64,000 nucleotides of DNA from Tharpella sp964457755 (GTDB lineage: Bacteria > Desulfobacterota > Anaeroferrophillalia > Anaeroferrophillales > Tharpellaceae). Position 1 is the stretch's first letter; each line of letters begins with the position of its first letter. The notes beneath the pieces are model-generated. The model ran no database searches. It had not been told where the DNA came from and was given only the letters and a program-made list of their open reading frames with translations. A program made the translations under genes and the position numbers. Shown piece by piece: positions 19,760 to 29,114 of this stretch. Location of the stretch: assembly GCA_964457755.1 (NCBI GenBank), contig CAYWGC010000009.1, positions 1 through 64,000 on the forward strand. The letters are read 5' to 3'.

Positions 19760-20897
19760 AAAGATAAGCCGAATCATGCGGCCCGGGAGAGCTTTCCGGG
19801 TGATATTGGAAAGAGAAAAGCGGATAGCGACGATGCCGCAAACCTTCTACTGTCTGATCATTGAGATTGACGTGGGTCACTTCAACCTCATCACCCAAAG
19901 AGTCTATATCAACACAAAAACCATGATTCTGCGAGGTGATTTCGACCTTACGGGTAGTCAAATCCATGACCGGATGATTACTCCCGTGGTGACCGAATTT
20001 CAACTTGTAGGTTTTGCCCCCTAAGGCCTGGCCCAGAATCTGATGGCCAAGACAGATCCCGCAGATCGGCAAACGCCCGATCAAACTTTTGATTTCACTG
20101 ACAATCCCCCCCAAAGCCGCAGGATCACCGGGACCATTCGAGAGAAATAAACCATCTGGATTAAGCTTTAGAATATCTGTAGCGGTAGTTCCAGCCGGCA
20201 CTACTGTAACCTGGCAATCAACCTCTTTTAAAAGTCGCAAAATATTGTATTTGACCCCAAAATCATAGACCACCACCCGACGCTCACCCAGGACTTCGCT
20301 AAGACTTTCGCTCAGATTTTCAACAACACTATCACCCTGATAGCCAGACTCAAGACTCCAACTCTTTTGGTGCCACTTATAACTTTTCTCAACCGTAACC
20401 CCGTCAACCAGATTGACTCCTTCGATACCGGGCCATTTTTTGAGTTTTGCAAGCAGGGATCTGGAATCAAAATCTTCGCTACTGATAATTCCGGGCAGGG
20501 CTCCGGCCTCTCTTATGTGGCGCGTCAGGGCCCTGGTGTCAATCCCCTCGAGACCAATAACGCCATCGCGAGCCATAAGCTCAGCCAGCTCTCCCTGACT
20601 GCGCCAATTACTGGGATAGGAGCAGTACTCTTTGACGATAAAGGCCGAAAGAAAACATCTTCGAGACTCCATATCCTCTTCATTGAAACCGTAGTTGCCG
20701 ATATGGGGATAGGTCATGAGTACCATCTGCCCAGCATAGGAGGGATCACTCAAAACTTCCTGATAACCACTCAGGCTGGTGTTAAAAACCACCTCTCCCA
20801 CAATCTCTCCGGCCGCGCCAAAAGCCCGGCCCGTAAAGATGGTGCCATCGGCAAGCAACAATACCGCTTTACTGTCCCGTTTGGTCATCTCTGTCAT
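19716..20897 (-). CDS. carA: Carbamoyl-phosphate synthase small (glutaminase) subunit
   Basis: Hydrolyses glutamine and passes ammonia to CarB. The 393-residue protein has the N-terminal CarA domain (LLADGTIFTGRAFGAAGEIVGEVVFNTSLSGYQEV) and a class I amidotransferase domain: VYDFGVKYNILRLL, SNGPGDPAAL, the nucleophile Cys in GICLGHQILGQALG, and the His-Glu pair in FSFQYHPESSPGPHDS. It follows pyrC by 14 nt in the pyr operon and its 3' end overlaps lpxH by 44 bases on the opposite strand. Confidence 0.96.
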   Translation of the reverse strand: MTEMTKRDSKAVLLLADGTIFTGRAFGAAGEIVGEVVFNTSLSGYQEVLSDPSYAGQMVLMTYPHIGNYGFNEEDMESRRCFLSAFIVKEYCSYPSNWRSQGELAELMARDGVIGLEGIDTRALTRHIREAGALPGIISSEDFDSRSLLAKLKKWPGIEGVNLVDGVTVEKSYKWHQKSWSLESGYQGDSVVENLSESLSEVLGERRVVVYDFGVKYNILRLLKEVDCQVTVVPAGTTATDILKLNPDGLFLSNGPGDPAALGGIVSEIKSLIGRLPICGICLGHQILGQALGGKTYKLKFGHHGSNHPVMDLTTRKVEITSQNHGFCVDIDSLGDEVEVTHVNLNDQTVEGLRHRRYPLFSFQYHPESSPGPHDSAYLFKRFRQLIDENCEN

Positions 20898-20911
20898 TAT
20901 TCTAGATATCC

Positions 20912-22249
20912 TTACAAACTAAAAACTATTCGCCCATCAACAATGGTCTTTACAACCTGACCTTTAAGATGCCAACCGGCAAATGGGGTATTACGAGCCT
21001 TTGAATAAAATTTTCGGGGATCAACCACCCACTCACGTTGAGGATCAACAATCATCAGATCAGCCGCCATACCCACGGCCAAACTGCCCCGATCATTCAG
21101 CCCTAAGATTGCCGCTGGCGCCAGACTCATCCGGGCAACCATCTGCAAAGGCGTCATTTCTCCCTCCTGAATCAAGCGCAGAGCCAGAGCCAGAGCTGTT
21201 TCCAGACCGACAACCCCAAAGGGTGCCAACTCATATTCAACTGCTTTCTCGGTCGCCTCATGCGGTGCGTGATCAGTTGCTATAGCATCAATAATACCAT
21301 CCGCCAGAGCTCTCCTTAAAGCCGCAACATCTTCGCTCGACCGCAGAGGCGGACTCATCTTAGTATCGGTATTGTAACAAAGGGTTGCGGGTTTGCTCTC
21401 TTCAGCAAGAGGTTCACGATAAGCGAGATCAACAACCGCCCGTTCATCAAGAAAAAGATGATGCGGGGTTGCTTCGGCCGTGACCCTGACCCCGCGCGCT
21501 TTCGCAGCCCGAATCAGTTCAACCCCGCCCCGTGAACTCAAATGACAGATATGGACCGGAACTTCAAGATATTCAGCCAGCATAATGGTTCGGGCAATAT
21601 CAATCTCTTCAGCCAAGGCTGGAATTCCAGTCAAACCATGCCGGGCCGAGATCTCTCCTTCATGAATAACACCATCAGCAAAAAGAGCGTTGTCCTGACA
21701 ATGGCAGAATAGTGGCTTTGCAAAAAGCGAGGCATATTCAAGAGCATGACGCAAAAGTTTTGAGTTGGGCACGGTTTTACCGTCATCAGAGAAAGCCACC
21801 GCCCCGGCTTCGACAAGATCGCCCATCTCAACCAGAACCTCACCCTGCATACCTTTACTGATTGCCGCGATGGGCAAAACCTTGGCTGGAGCCGAACGGG
21901 CCTGTTCGAGAATAAAACGGGTTACAGCCGCATTGTCATTAACCGGATCAGTATTGGCCATACAGGCAATCGAGGTGAAGCCTCCTGCCACTGCGGCCCG
22001 AGCCCCACTTAAAATCGTCTCTTTATATTCATATCCTGGTTCCCGCAAATGGACATGGAGATCAATCGCTCCAGGCAGGACCCATAAACCTTCAAGATCG
22101 AGTACCTGATCGGCAACGACATCGAGCTCGACGGCAACCTCCTGGACTTTGCCATTAACAAGGAAGAGATCAAATCTACCATCAAGATTCTGGCCGGCAT
22201 CTATCAAACGCCCGTTTTTCAATAAAAGAGAGGGTGTTTTTTCACTCAT
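20912..22249 (-). CDS. pyrC: Dihydroorotase (type I)
   Basis: Closes carbamoyl aspartate to dihydroorotate. The 445-residue protein has the metal site DLHVHLREPGYEYKE at about 60, the Asn/Asp stretch CMANTDPVND, the His ligands around CHCQDNAL and HICHLSSRGG, and the closing motif IATDHAPHEATEKA. The ATG at 22249 overlaps the pyrB end by 8 nt and has GGAGG 8 nt upstream, so the longer open frame is rejected. Confidence 0.95.
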   Translation of the reverse strand: MSEKTPSLLLKNGRLIDAGQNLDGRFDLFLVNGKVQEVAVELDVVADQVLDLEGLWVLPGAIDLHVHLREPGYEYKETILSGARAAVAGGFTSIACMANTDPVNDNAAVTRFILEQARSAPAKVLPIAAISKGMQGEVLVEMGDLVEAGAVAFSDDGKTVPNSKLLRHALEYASLFAKPLFCHCQDNALFADGVIHEGEISARHGLTGIPALAEEIDIARTIMLAEYLEVPVHICHLSSRGGVELIRAAKARGVRVTAEATPHHLFLDERAVVDLAYREPLAEESKPATLCYNTDTKMSPPLRSSEDVAALRRALADGIIDAIATDHAPHEATEKAVEYELAPFGVVGLETALALALRLIQEGEMTPLQMVARMSLAPAAILGLNDRGSLAVGMAADLMIVDPQREWVVDPRKFYSKARNTPFAGWHLKGQVVKTIVDGRIVFSL

Positions 22250-23171
22250 GCCCCTGACCTCCCAACAAAAAGAGCACCGCCATCCGCAAAGCGACACCAT
22301 TGCTGACCTGATTAAGAATCACGGCACGCTTGCCGTCGGCTACCTCGGAGGTGATTTCAACCCCGCGGTTCATCGGTCCGGGATGCATAACTATGGCATC
22401 CGGACAAGCCAGTTCCAGGCGCTGACGATTAAGGCCAAAGATTCTGGCATAATCACGAACTGAAGGAAACACCAGACGATCCTGACGTTCAAGCTGAATT
22501 CTCAGCATCATGACAACATCGGCATTCGCTAAAGCCTCTTCCGGCCGACGGCAGACCTCCACCCCGACGATACCCTCCAAACCTCTCGGTAACATCGTTG
22601 GCGGAGCGCAGAGTTTAACTGTAACCCCTAAAGTAGTTAAGGCCCAGATATTGGAACGGGCCACCCGGCTGTGCGCAATATCACCAATAATCGCGACAGT
22701 CAGACCCGGTCCCAGTTTTTTATGTTCGGCAATGGTCAAAAGATCGAGCAGGGCCTGGGTCGGATGTTCATTGGCTCCATCACCGGCATTGACCACACTG
22801 GCCCCGATACGCCCGGCGATAAGATGAGCTGTACCAACAAATCTATGCCGCACCACAATAATATCAGGAGCCATCGCTTGAATATTGTCAACCGTATCGA
22901 GCAGGCTCTCGCCCTTAACCACACTGCTCGCCGAAGCACTCATATTAACCGCATCAGCACTTAAACGTTTGGCTGCAATTTCAAAAGAGGTGCGGGTTCT
23001 GGTACTCGGTTCAAAAAAAAGATTTACAACCGTTTTCCCGCGTAGCGCCGGCACTTTTTTCAATGGCCGCTCAGCAATCTCCTTAAACGACTCAGCACTT
23101 TCAAGCAGGGTTCTGATCTCGACGGCCGTCAGGTCTCGAGTACCCAGCAGATCTTTACGTCTAAACCCCAT
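22242..23171 (-). CDS. pyrB: Aspartate carbamoyltransferase catalytic subunit
   Basis: Joins carbamoyl phosphate and aspartate. The 309-residue protein has the carbamoyl-phosphate loop FFEPSTRTRTSFE (about 52-64), HPTQALLDLLTI, and the aspartate-side VMHPGPMNRGVEI. No pyrI regulatory subunit gene is nearby, so regulation probably goes through PyrR or UMP levels. It lies 5 nt after pyrR and overlaps pyrC. Confidence 0.96.
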   Translation of the reverse strand: MGFRRKDLLGTRDLTAVEIRTLLESAESFKEIAERPLKKVPALRGKTVVNLFFEPSTRTRTSFEIAAKRLSADAVNMSASASSVVKGESLLDTVDNIQAMAPDIIVVRHRFVGTAHLIAGRIGASVVNAGDGANEHPTQALLDLLTIAEHKKLGPGLTVAIIGDIAHSRVARSNIWALTTLGVTVKLCAPPTMLPRGLEGIVGVEVCRRPEEALANADVVMMLRIQLERQDRLVFPSVRDYARIFGLNRQRLELACPDAIVMHPGPMNRGVEITSEVADGKRAVILNQVSNGVALRMAVLFLLGGQGHE

Positions 23172-23176
23172 TTCGC

Positions 23177-23779
23177 CTAATCCCCCTCAGAAGAAACAGA
23201 AATTGCGGCGCGAGGCATAATTGTCACGAGATCAAAGCCATCACTCTCGGCAACCCGCACCATAACCCGATCCTGGGGTGAAGCGGGAACCTCAACCCCA
23301 ACATAATCAGCAGAGATCGGCAACTCACGACAACCGCGATCAACCAACACCGCCAGTTGAATACTCTGGGGACGACCAAAATCGATCAAACCTTCCATCG
23401 CGGCCCGCACCGTCCGCCCCGTGTAGAGAACATCGTCAACCAAAACCACGGTTGCTCCATCAAGCGAAAAAGGGATCTCAGTTTTTCGTAAAACCGGATG
23501 GTGAGTGGCGTGCGCAAGATCGTCTCGATAGAGGGTAATATCAAGACTCCCCAAAGGAAGTTCAAGCCCATAGGTCTCACTGATAATCTTCTGTAAACGC
23601 CGGGCCAGACAGACCCCTCTGCTTAGAATCCCGACCAGAGCCAATTTCTGACAACCCTGATTGCGGTCGACGATCGCAGTCGCCATCTGATTAATTATCC
23701 GAGCCATCTCCGGGGCTTCACATATCCGGTTCTCGGTCTTTTGGTCCACATTTTTCGGATTATCATTCTTTGCAGGCAT
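23177..23779 (-). CDS. pyrR: Bifunctional pyrimidine regulator / uracil phosphoribosyltransferase PyrR
   Basis: PyrR binds pyr mRNA in response to UMP and has weak uracil phosphoribosyltransferase activity. The 200-residue protein has the PRPP loop VVLVDDVLYTGRTVRAAME (about 112-130), GILSRGVCLARRL, LGSLDITLYRDDL and the family's LAVLVDRGCRELPI. The first 25 residues (polar, Asn/Lys/Glu) are an extension beyond the usual start. It is first in pyrR-pyrB-pyrC-carA. I could not identify a clear PyrR-binding anti-antiterminator in the 140 bases upstream, which instead hold a STAS relic. Confidence 0.95.
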   Translation of the reverse strand: MPAKNDNPKNVDQKTENRICEAPEMARIINQMATAIVDRNQGCQKLALVGILSRGVCLARRLQKIISETYGLELPLGSLDITLYRDDLAHATHHPVLRKTEIPFSLDGATVVLVDDVLYTGRTVRAAMEGLIDFGRPQSIQLAVLVDRGCRELPISADYVGVEVPASPQDRVMVRVAESDGFDLVTIMPRAAISVSSEGD

Positions 23780-23784
23780 GGTCT

Positions 23785-23922
23785 CTATCCAGTAATGGTC
23801 TCTAATGATCTCTCGACTCTGATAACTTTGTCAAGATGCGTTAACTCAAGCAAAGCCCCAACATCACAATTCGGGGCGGCTAGAGCCAAAATCGACTGCC
23901 GTTCGTTCAGATATTTAAGGTA
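23785..23922 (-). pseudogene. Relic of a STAS-domain (anti-sigma antagonist-like) protein, C-terminal 45 residues
   Basis: Directly after the lepB stop and in the same frame, 45 codons stay open and end in TAG just before pyrR. The sense sequence includes ILALAAPNCDVGALLELTHL and then DKVIRVERSLETITG. This is the typical last strand-helix-strand of a STAS domain (pattern AAPxxxVxxLLELTxLDKVIxVxxSLE). The first half of the domain, including the phosphorylatable serine, is absent and there is no start codon with a ribosome site. It is a truncated gene left between lepB and pyrR. Confidence 0.6.
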
Positions 23923-24594
23923 TTAATGTATCAACTGACCAATCCTTTTAAAGCGCACTTTATCCGCAAGGTTGTCGGTCAATTTATCCCATGACCAATA
24001 GAGAATAAGGGCTTTACCTTTAATCTGATCAAAGGGGACAAAGCCCCAGAAACGACTATCATAACTACGATCGCGGTTATCCCCCATAACTAAAACATGA
24101 TCAGGCGGAACCACGACCGGCCCAAAGTTGTCACGCGGCACCATCCCGGTAACCTCGGCATCGCGATAGACACCATAAGGGTCATCCCAATGCTTGCCGT
24201 TGATATATATCTTTTTATGACGAACTTCAACCGTGTCACCCGGGGCGCCAACCACCCGTTTGATAAAATCTTTCTTTTTATCTTTAGGAAAAATAAAGAC
24301 TACGATGTCGCCGCGCTTGGGTTCTTTATAGACCAACAATTTACGGTCGACAAAAGGAATCTTTATACCATAAATAAATTTATTTACGAGAAGATGATCG
24401 CCAACCAAAAGCGTCGGCTCCATGGAGCCGGAAGGGATTTTGAAAGCTTGGACAACAAACGCCCGGATAAAAAGAGCAATCAGGATAGCCACAACAATAG
24501 ATTCAGCATACTCGCGAATCACGCCACCTTTACTTTTCGTTAATACAAGATCTTTTTTAGCCAAAATATTTTTCTCTTTTTTATTAATTGTCAA
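23923..24594 (-). CDS. lepB: Signal peptidase I
   Basis: Removes signal peptides from exported proteins at the outer face of the inner membrane. The 223-residue protein has one membrane helix at about 31-49 (ESIVVAILIALFIRAFVVQAF), the catalytic Ser57 in KIPSGSMEPTL, and the catalytic Lys112 in KDFIKRVVGAPGDTV, and the closing box MGDNRDRSYDSRFWGFV. It starts at TTG 24594 inside the last codons of lepA (11-nt overlap), which points to coupled translation. Confidence 0.95.
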   Translation of the reverse strand: MTINKKEKNILAKKDLVLTKSKGGVIREYAESIVVAILIALFIRAFVVQAFKIPSGSMEPTLLVGDHLLVNKFIYGIKIPFVDRKLLVYKEPKRGDIVVFIFPKDKKKDFIKRVVGAPGDTVEVRHKKIYINGKHWDDPYGVYRDAEVTGMVPRDNFGPVVVPPDHVLVMGDNRDRSYDSRFWGFVPFDQIKGKALILYWSWDKLTDNLADKVRFKRIGQLIH

Positions 24595-26389
24595 TATTCA
24601 AAATTGCGAGAAATGCGTCCTGAGGCAATTCAACTTTACCGACGCGTTTCATCCGTTTTTTACCAGCTTTCTGCTTTTCCAAGAGTTTCCTTTTTCGCGT
24701 AATATCGCCACCATAACATTTTGCCGTAACGTTTTTGCGCAACGCTTTGACTGTCGTCCGGGCCACAACCTTGGTACCGATCGCAGCCTGAATCGCGACC
24801 TCAAACATCTGCCGAGGAATCAACTCTTTCATCTTGACCGCAAGATCACGCCCGCGATCAAAAGAGCGCTCCTGGTGTACAATCATTGAAAGCGCGTCAA
24901 CCAGCTCACCATTTATCAAAATATCAAGTTTGACTAGGTTGGCTTGGCGATGACCGCAAGGTTCATAATCAAGAGAGGCATAGCCCCTAGTCAACGATTT
25001 GAGACGGTCATAAAAATCGAGGACAATCTCATTTAAAGGCAGGTCATAGATAATCATCGCCCGGGTCTCATCCAAATAACGAACCTCCTGTTGCTCGCCC
25101 CGTTTATCTTCGCACAGTTTCATAATGTTACCAATATACTCATTCGGGACATGGATCGAACAACGCACCATGGGTTCACCAATTTGCGCGATATCACCGG
25201 CTGACGGCATACTGCTAGGGTTGTCAATCTCGACAACCGCACCACTCTTCATCTCAACCCTATAGACAACCGTTGGTGAGGTTGTGATCAAGTCAAGTTT
25301 ATACTCCCTTTCCAAACGCTCCTGGATAATCTCCATATGGAGAAGGCCCAAGAAACCGCAACGAAAACCGAATCCCAAAGCTACCGAAGTCTCCGGCTGA
25401 AAGGTAAATGAGGCATCATTGAGACGCAACTTGGCAAGAGCATCCCGTAAAGGTTCATATTGAATCGAATCAGTCGGATAGAGGCCACTGAAAACCATCG
25501 GTTGAACTTCTTTAAAACCGGGGAAAGGGATCGCAGTCGCTTCAACCAGGCCGGTTATGGTATCCCCAACCTTACAATCAGCCACCGCTTTGATCCCGGC
25601 CACAACAAAACCGACTTCACCAACTTCAAGAATTTTACTCTCAACCATGGCCGGTCGCATTTTCCCAACCCGCAGGACTTCGAAGGGGTGATCGGTCGAC
25701 ATCATCTTGATCTTCATACCGGGTTTGACGGCCCCTTCGAAAATTCGAACTAGAGCAATTACACCCAGATAGGGATCAAACCAGGAGTCAAAAATCATTC
25801 CCTTCAGAGGAGCATTCCGCTCACCTGAAGGAGCTGGAACCCGTTTCACAATGGCTTCAAGAAAATCTTTGATACCGACACCGGTCTTGGCACTGATCAG
25901 TAGAGCATCTGAGGTATCTAGACCGATAACATCCTCAATCTGACGTTTTATACGCTCCGGTTCGGCCACCGGCAAATCGATTTTGTTTAAAACCGGGATA
26001 ATCTCGAGATCAGCATCGAGAGCGTGGTAGACGTTGGCCAGGGTTTGAGCTTCGACGCCTTGAGCCGCATCCACCACCAGTACCGCTCCCTCAGTTGCCG
26101 CCAGGCTCCGCGAGACTTCATAAGAAAAATCAACATGGCCCGGGGTATCGATCAGATTCAGTTGATAAGAGTTACCATCATCAGCTTTATACTCGAGGCA
26201 GACCGATTGCGCCTTGATCGTAATCCCGCGCTCACGTTCTATATCCATAGTGTCGAGAAGCTGCTCTTTCATCTCTCTTGAAGTGACCGTTCCGGTCATT
26301 TCAATCAGACGATCGGCAAGCGTCGACTTACCATGGTCAATATGAGCAATAATTGAAAAATTACGTATGTTTTGCTGTGTGAAAACCAT
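24584..26389 (-). CDS. lepA: Elongation factor 4 (LepA)
   Basis: A ribosome-associated GTPase that can back-translocate stalled ribosomes. The 601-residue protein has the G domain (G1 AHIDHGKSTLADRL, G2 around RGITIKAQS, G3 DTPGHVDFSYEV, G4 NKIDLP, G5 SAKTG), domain II, two EF-G-like domains (FRCGFLGLLHMEIIQERLEREY) and the LepA-specific C-terminus ending KRMKRVGKVELPQDAFLAIL. Length and start are normal. The lepA-lepB pair is a conserved neighbourhood. Confidence 0.97.
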   Translation of the reverse strand: MVFTQQNIRNFSIIAHIDHGKSTLADRLIEMTGTVTSREMKEQLLDTMDIERERGITIKAQSVCLEYKADDGNSYQLNLIDTPGHVDFSYEVSRSLAATEGAVLVVDAAQGVEAQTLANVYHALDADLEIIPVLNKIDLPVAEPERIKRQIEDVIGLDTSDALLISAKTGVGIKDFLEAIVKRVPAPSGERNAPLKGMIFDSWFDPYLGVIALVRIFEGAVKPGMKIKMMSTDHPFEVLRVGKMRPAMVESKILEVGEVGFVVAGIKAVADCKVGDTITGLVEATAIPFPGFKEVQPMVFSGLYPTDSIQYEPLRDALAKLRLNDASFTFQPETSVALGFGFRCGFLGLLHMEIIQERLEREYKLDLITTSPTVVYRVEMKSGAVVEIDNPSSMPSAGDIAQIGEPMVRCSIHVPNEYIGNIMKLCEDKRGEQQEVRYLDETRAMIIYDLPLNEIVLDFYDRLKSLTRGYASLDYEPCGHRQANLVKLDILINGELVDALSMIVHQERSFDRGRDLAVKMKELIPRQMFEVAIQAAIGTKVVARTTVKALRKNVTAKCYGGDITRKRKLLEKQKAGKKRMKRVGKVELPQDAFLAILNIDN

Positions 26390-26440
26390 ATATGTTTACG
26401 CCATAACCTGCATACAAAAAAAGACGCTACGCGCCTGATA

Positions 26441-26475
26441 AATTAAGAATTATAAATTACGAATTACGAATTACG
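26441..26475. repeat. Heptanucleotide repeat of the AATTACG type, five units
   Basis: AATTAAG, AATTATA and then three perfect AATTACG units. It lies in the gap between the SPOR protein gene and lepA. The unit is unrelated to CAGTNNN but has the same seven-base period. Confidence 0.85.
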
Positions 26476-26506
26476 CATGGTAACTCATAATTGCAAAACC
26501 AACTTA

Positions 26507-27220
26507 TTACTGTTTGACAATCAGCGGTTTGTAGTTATGAACTTCAATAAGTTCGCGCCGGTAGCGTTCAGCCATAGCGCGATCATTGATATTACTAATT
26601 TTAACCCGATACCAGGTCCCTTTACCAGCCACCTGTACCGCCTCAATCTCAACCTTGGGATAACTCTTAATCAGTTTACTGCGAACCAGACGAGCCTTGA
26701 TCTCCTGAGCCAGAGAACAGATTCTGATCTCCCAGTGGGTTCCTGAAGGCGATGGCAAAACTGCACTTTCCGGAGCCCTGAAAGTAGTTTTTTTCTTAGC
26801 TACCAACGGGGTAGTTTTCACCTTTATTAGCGAGCCCCCACTCTCCGTTGGTTTATCTCCTAACTCTTTATAAAAGGTCAGGTTAAGCTTGTCCTCCACC
26901 GGTACCGCAGCTACTGGAGGCAGATCCGAGACCTGGGCAGGCGCTGGCAACTTACAGACGCCGCCAGGACAACTATCAAGATGAGTACCAGTAAGTGGCA
27001 GCCCAGACTTATGCGACTCCCGATAGAGAGTGCTTGCACCCGGCATCTGCATCACTGCAACTTCTGTCGGCTTCGCCTTTTCGACAATCGCTTGATTGGC
27101 TCTGTTCCAGCTTTTAAAGGTCTCATTCTCCGGCAGTTTAAAACCCACCAGAACGCCGACACCAAAGGCCACGAAAAGAACAACCAATAATACAATAATA
27201 GATTTTAATTGTTCAAGCAT
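26507..27220 (-). CDS. Membrane-anchored SPOR-domain protein
   Basis: A 237-residue protein: a short cytoplasmic start, one membrane helix at about 7-27 (IIVLLVVLFVAFGVGVLVGF), a long proline/lysine-rich periplasmic linker with a small disulfide candidate (LDSCPGGVCKLP), and a C-terminal SPOR domain (about 160-237; HWEIRICSLAQEIKARLVRS, GTWYRVKISNINDRAMAERYRREL). SPOR domains bind denuded peptidoglycan at division sites. ATG 27220 is chosen since it starts just before the membrane helix; the open frame begins 13 codons earlier inside argS. It is 10 nt downstream of argS, a common pairing. Confidence 0.85.
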   Translation of the reverse strand: MLEQLKSIIVLLVVLFVAFGVGVLVGFKLPENETFKSWNRANQAIVEKAKPTEVAVMQMPGASTLYRESHKSGLPLTGTHLDSCPGGVCKLPAPAQVSDLPPVAAVPVEDKLNLTFYKELGDKPTESGGSLIKVKTTPLVAKKKTTFRAPESAVLPSPSGTHWEIRICSLAQEIKARLVRSKLIKSYPKVEIEAVQVAGKGTWYRVKISNINDRAMAERYRRELIEVHNYKPLIVKQ

Positions 27221-27230
27221 ATAGCAACCA

Positions 27231-28913
27231 CTACATTTTTTTAGGGGCTGACACCCCAAGGAGAGTCAGACAAATTTTCAGCACCTGGCGAATCGCAGTA
27301 ATCAACAGCAGGCGATCACCGGAGACCTTTCCCTCCTCATTGATAATCCGGTTGCGATTATAGTAGGAGTGCAGTTGGGCGGCTAAATCATCAAGGTAAT
27401 AGGTCACTCGATGCGGTTCAAGGGTGCGGGCTGAAGACTCCAGAACGACCGTAAAATCATCAAGTTTTTTTATCAGATCAAGCTCTTCGGGAAGCGTTAA
27501 AGAGGATCCCGAAGAAGTTGTGTTGCCAGAACCGTCAATTTCAAGCCCTTCATCTTCTATTTTCCTGAATATACTGCAAATTCGGGCATGCGCATACTGG
27601 GCGTAGTAGACCGGATTGTCACTGTTACGGGATTTGGCCAGTTCGAGGTCAAATTCAAGCTGACTATCGGATCTCCGGGTCAAGAAGAAATAACGAGCCG
27701 CATCTTTACCGACCTCTTTAACAACCTCTTCCAGGGTAATAAATTCACCTGCCCGGGTCGACATCGCGACCGGATTCCCGCTCCGTGAAAGACTGACCAG
27801 CTGCACTAAAATCGCGGCAAAACTCTCAGGTTTATTACCCAGGGCTTCGATTGCGGCTTTAAGGCGGGGCACATAGCCATGATGGTCCGCCCCCCAGACA
27901 TCAACCAGAAGATCATAACCACGTTCATATTTTTCCCGATGGTAAGCAATGTCAGAGGCAAAATAGGTTTTCACACCATTAGCCCGAACCACAACCCGAT
28001 CCTTTTCATCGCCAAAACGGGAGGAGGCAAACCAACGCGCCCCATCCTCTTCGTAAAGCACCCCTTTCTTGTTAAGTTCAGACAGAGCCAAATCAACTTT
28101 ACCCGAAGTGAAAAACTCCTTCTCACTGGTCCAATGTTCAAACTCTACCCCGAAAAGATTGAGGTCTTCACGAATACCAAGAAGAATGGCATCGGCGGCA
28201 GTTCTGGTAAAAAGTTCCAAACCGGCATCATCTTCTTCAGAGATATCTACAGCGACTAAAAGATCGCCTTGATCGGCACGCAGAGTTTGGGCCAATCCGA
28301 CAAGGTATTCCCCCCGATAGTAACCCTCGGGAATCTCTCCCTGGCGATGCCCCAACAACTCAAGATAGCGCCAGCGCAGCGAACGACCGAGAACCAACAT
28401 CTGATTACCCGCGTCATTAACATAATACTCACGCTCAACCGTGAAACCGGCCCACCTTAAAATACGGGCCAGAACATCACCAACCGCCGCCCCACGCCCA
28501 TGACCTATATGCAAAGGGCCGGTCGGGTTAGCGCTGACAAACTCAACTAATACTTTCTGGCCAGCCCCGTAATCAAGTCTCGCGTAACCATCCCCCTGCT
28601 GCAAAATATCGTGCAAGCGTAGGTGCCAACCGGAAACATCCAGAGTCATATTGATAAAACCGGGACCATCAATTGTGACTTTCGCCAACCCCGGCTCTTT
28701 ATCGAGTTCAACCTTCAGGGCCGCACCAAGCGCCCGCGGATTATCTTTCCAGCGCCCGGCCAGATGCATCGCAATATTGGAGGAAAAATCACCAAAGGCT
28801 TTTTCACGGGGTAGTTCGATTGCGATTTCCGGGAGCTCGACGCTGTCCAAACCACGTGCTGCCGCAACCGCAGCAACGGCCTTATCTACATATCCAGAAA
28901 CTCTTTTTTTCAT
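27231..28913 (-). CDS. argS: Arginyl-tRNA synthetase
   Basis: Charges tRNA-Arg. The 560-residue class I enzyme has the HIGH motif in SANPTGPLHIGHGRGAAVGD (about 125-144), YYVNDAGNQM, the KMSKS-like PVAMSTRAGEF (about 385), and the C-terminal anticodon-binding DALR domain (LEPHRVTYYLDDLAAQLHSYYNRNRI). The first residue of KMSKS is replaced (VAMSTR), as is common in ArgS proteins. Start and length are normal. Confidence 0.97.
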   Translation of the reverse strand: MKKRVSGYVDKAVAAVAAARGLDSVELPEIAIELPREKAFGDFSSNIAMHLAGRWKDNPRALGAALKVELDKEPGLAKVTIDGPGFINMTLDVSGWHLRLHDILQQGDGYARLDYGAGQKVLVEFVSANPTGPLHIGHGRGAAVGDVLARILRWAGFTVEREYYVNDAGNQMLVLGRSLRWRYLELLGHRQGEIPEGYYRGEYLVGLAQTLRADQGDLLVAVDISEEDDAGLELFTRTAADAILLGIREDLNLFGVEFEHWTSEKEFFTSGKVDLALSELNKKGVLYEEDGARWFASSRFGDEKDRVVVRANGVKTYFASDIAYHREKYERGYDLLVDVWGADHHGYVPRLKAAIEALGNKPESFAAILVQLVSLSRSGNPVAMSTRAGEFITLEEVVKEVGKDAARYFFLTRRSDSQLEFDLELAKSRNSDNPVYYAQYAHARICSIFRKIEDEGLEIDGSGNTTSSGSSLTLPEELDLIKKLDDFTVVLESSARTLEPHRVTYYLDDLAAQLHSYYNRNRIINEEGKVSGDRLLLITAIRQVLKICLTLLGVSAPKKM

Positions 28914-29114
28914 CTACAAGAAAGCTCTTTTTATCTTCTTTACATACTAAAATACCCCCGGCGGGAGCCATGGGGCATGACCATTCAATAAGCCTTTAGA
29001 TAGTAGTCAGTCGCACCAAAATTGTCAAGCAAACATTGACCGATATACAAAATTTACAGATCTACTGCAAAGCTTTTCAAGCTCGCAGCAGCGTCACACG
29101 TTGGCCCCAGCTCT

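Noticed and set aside
23780..23922. PyrR-responsive attenuator upstream of pyrR
   Set aside because: I saw no terminator/antiterminator pair with a T run; the stretch reads as a STAS relic instead.
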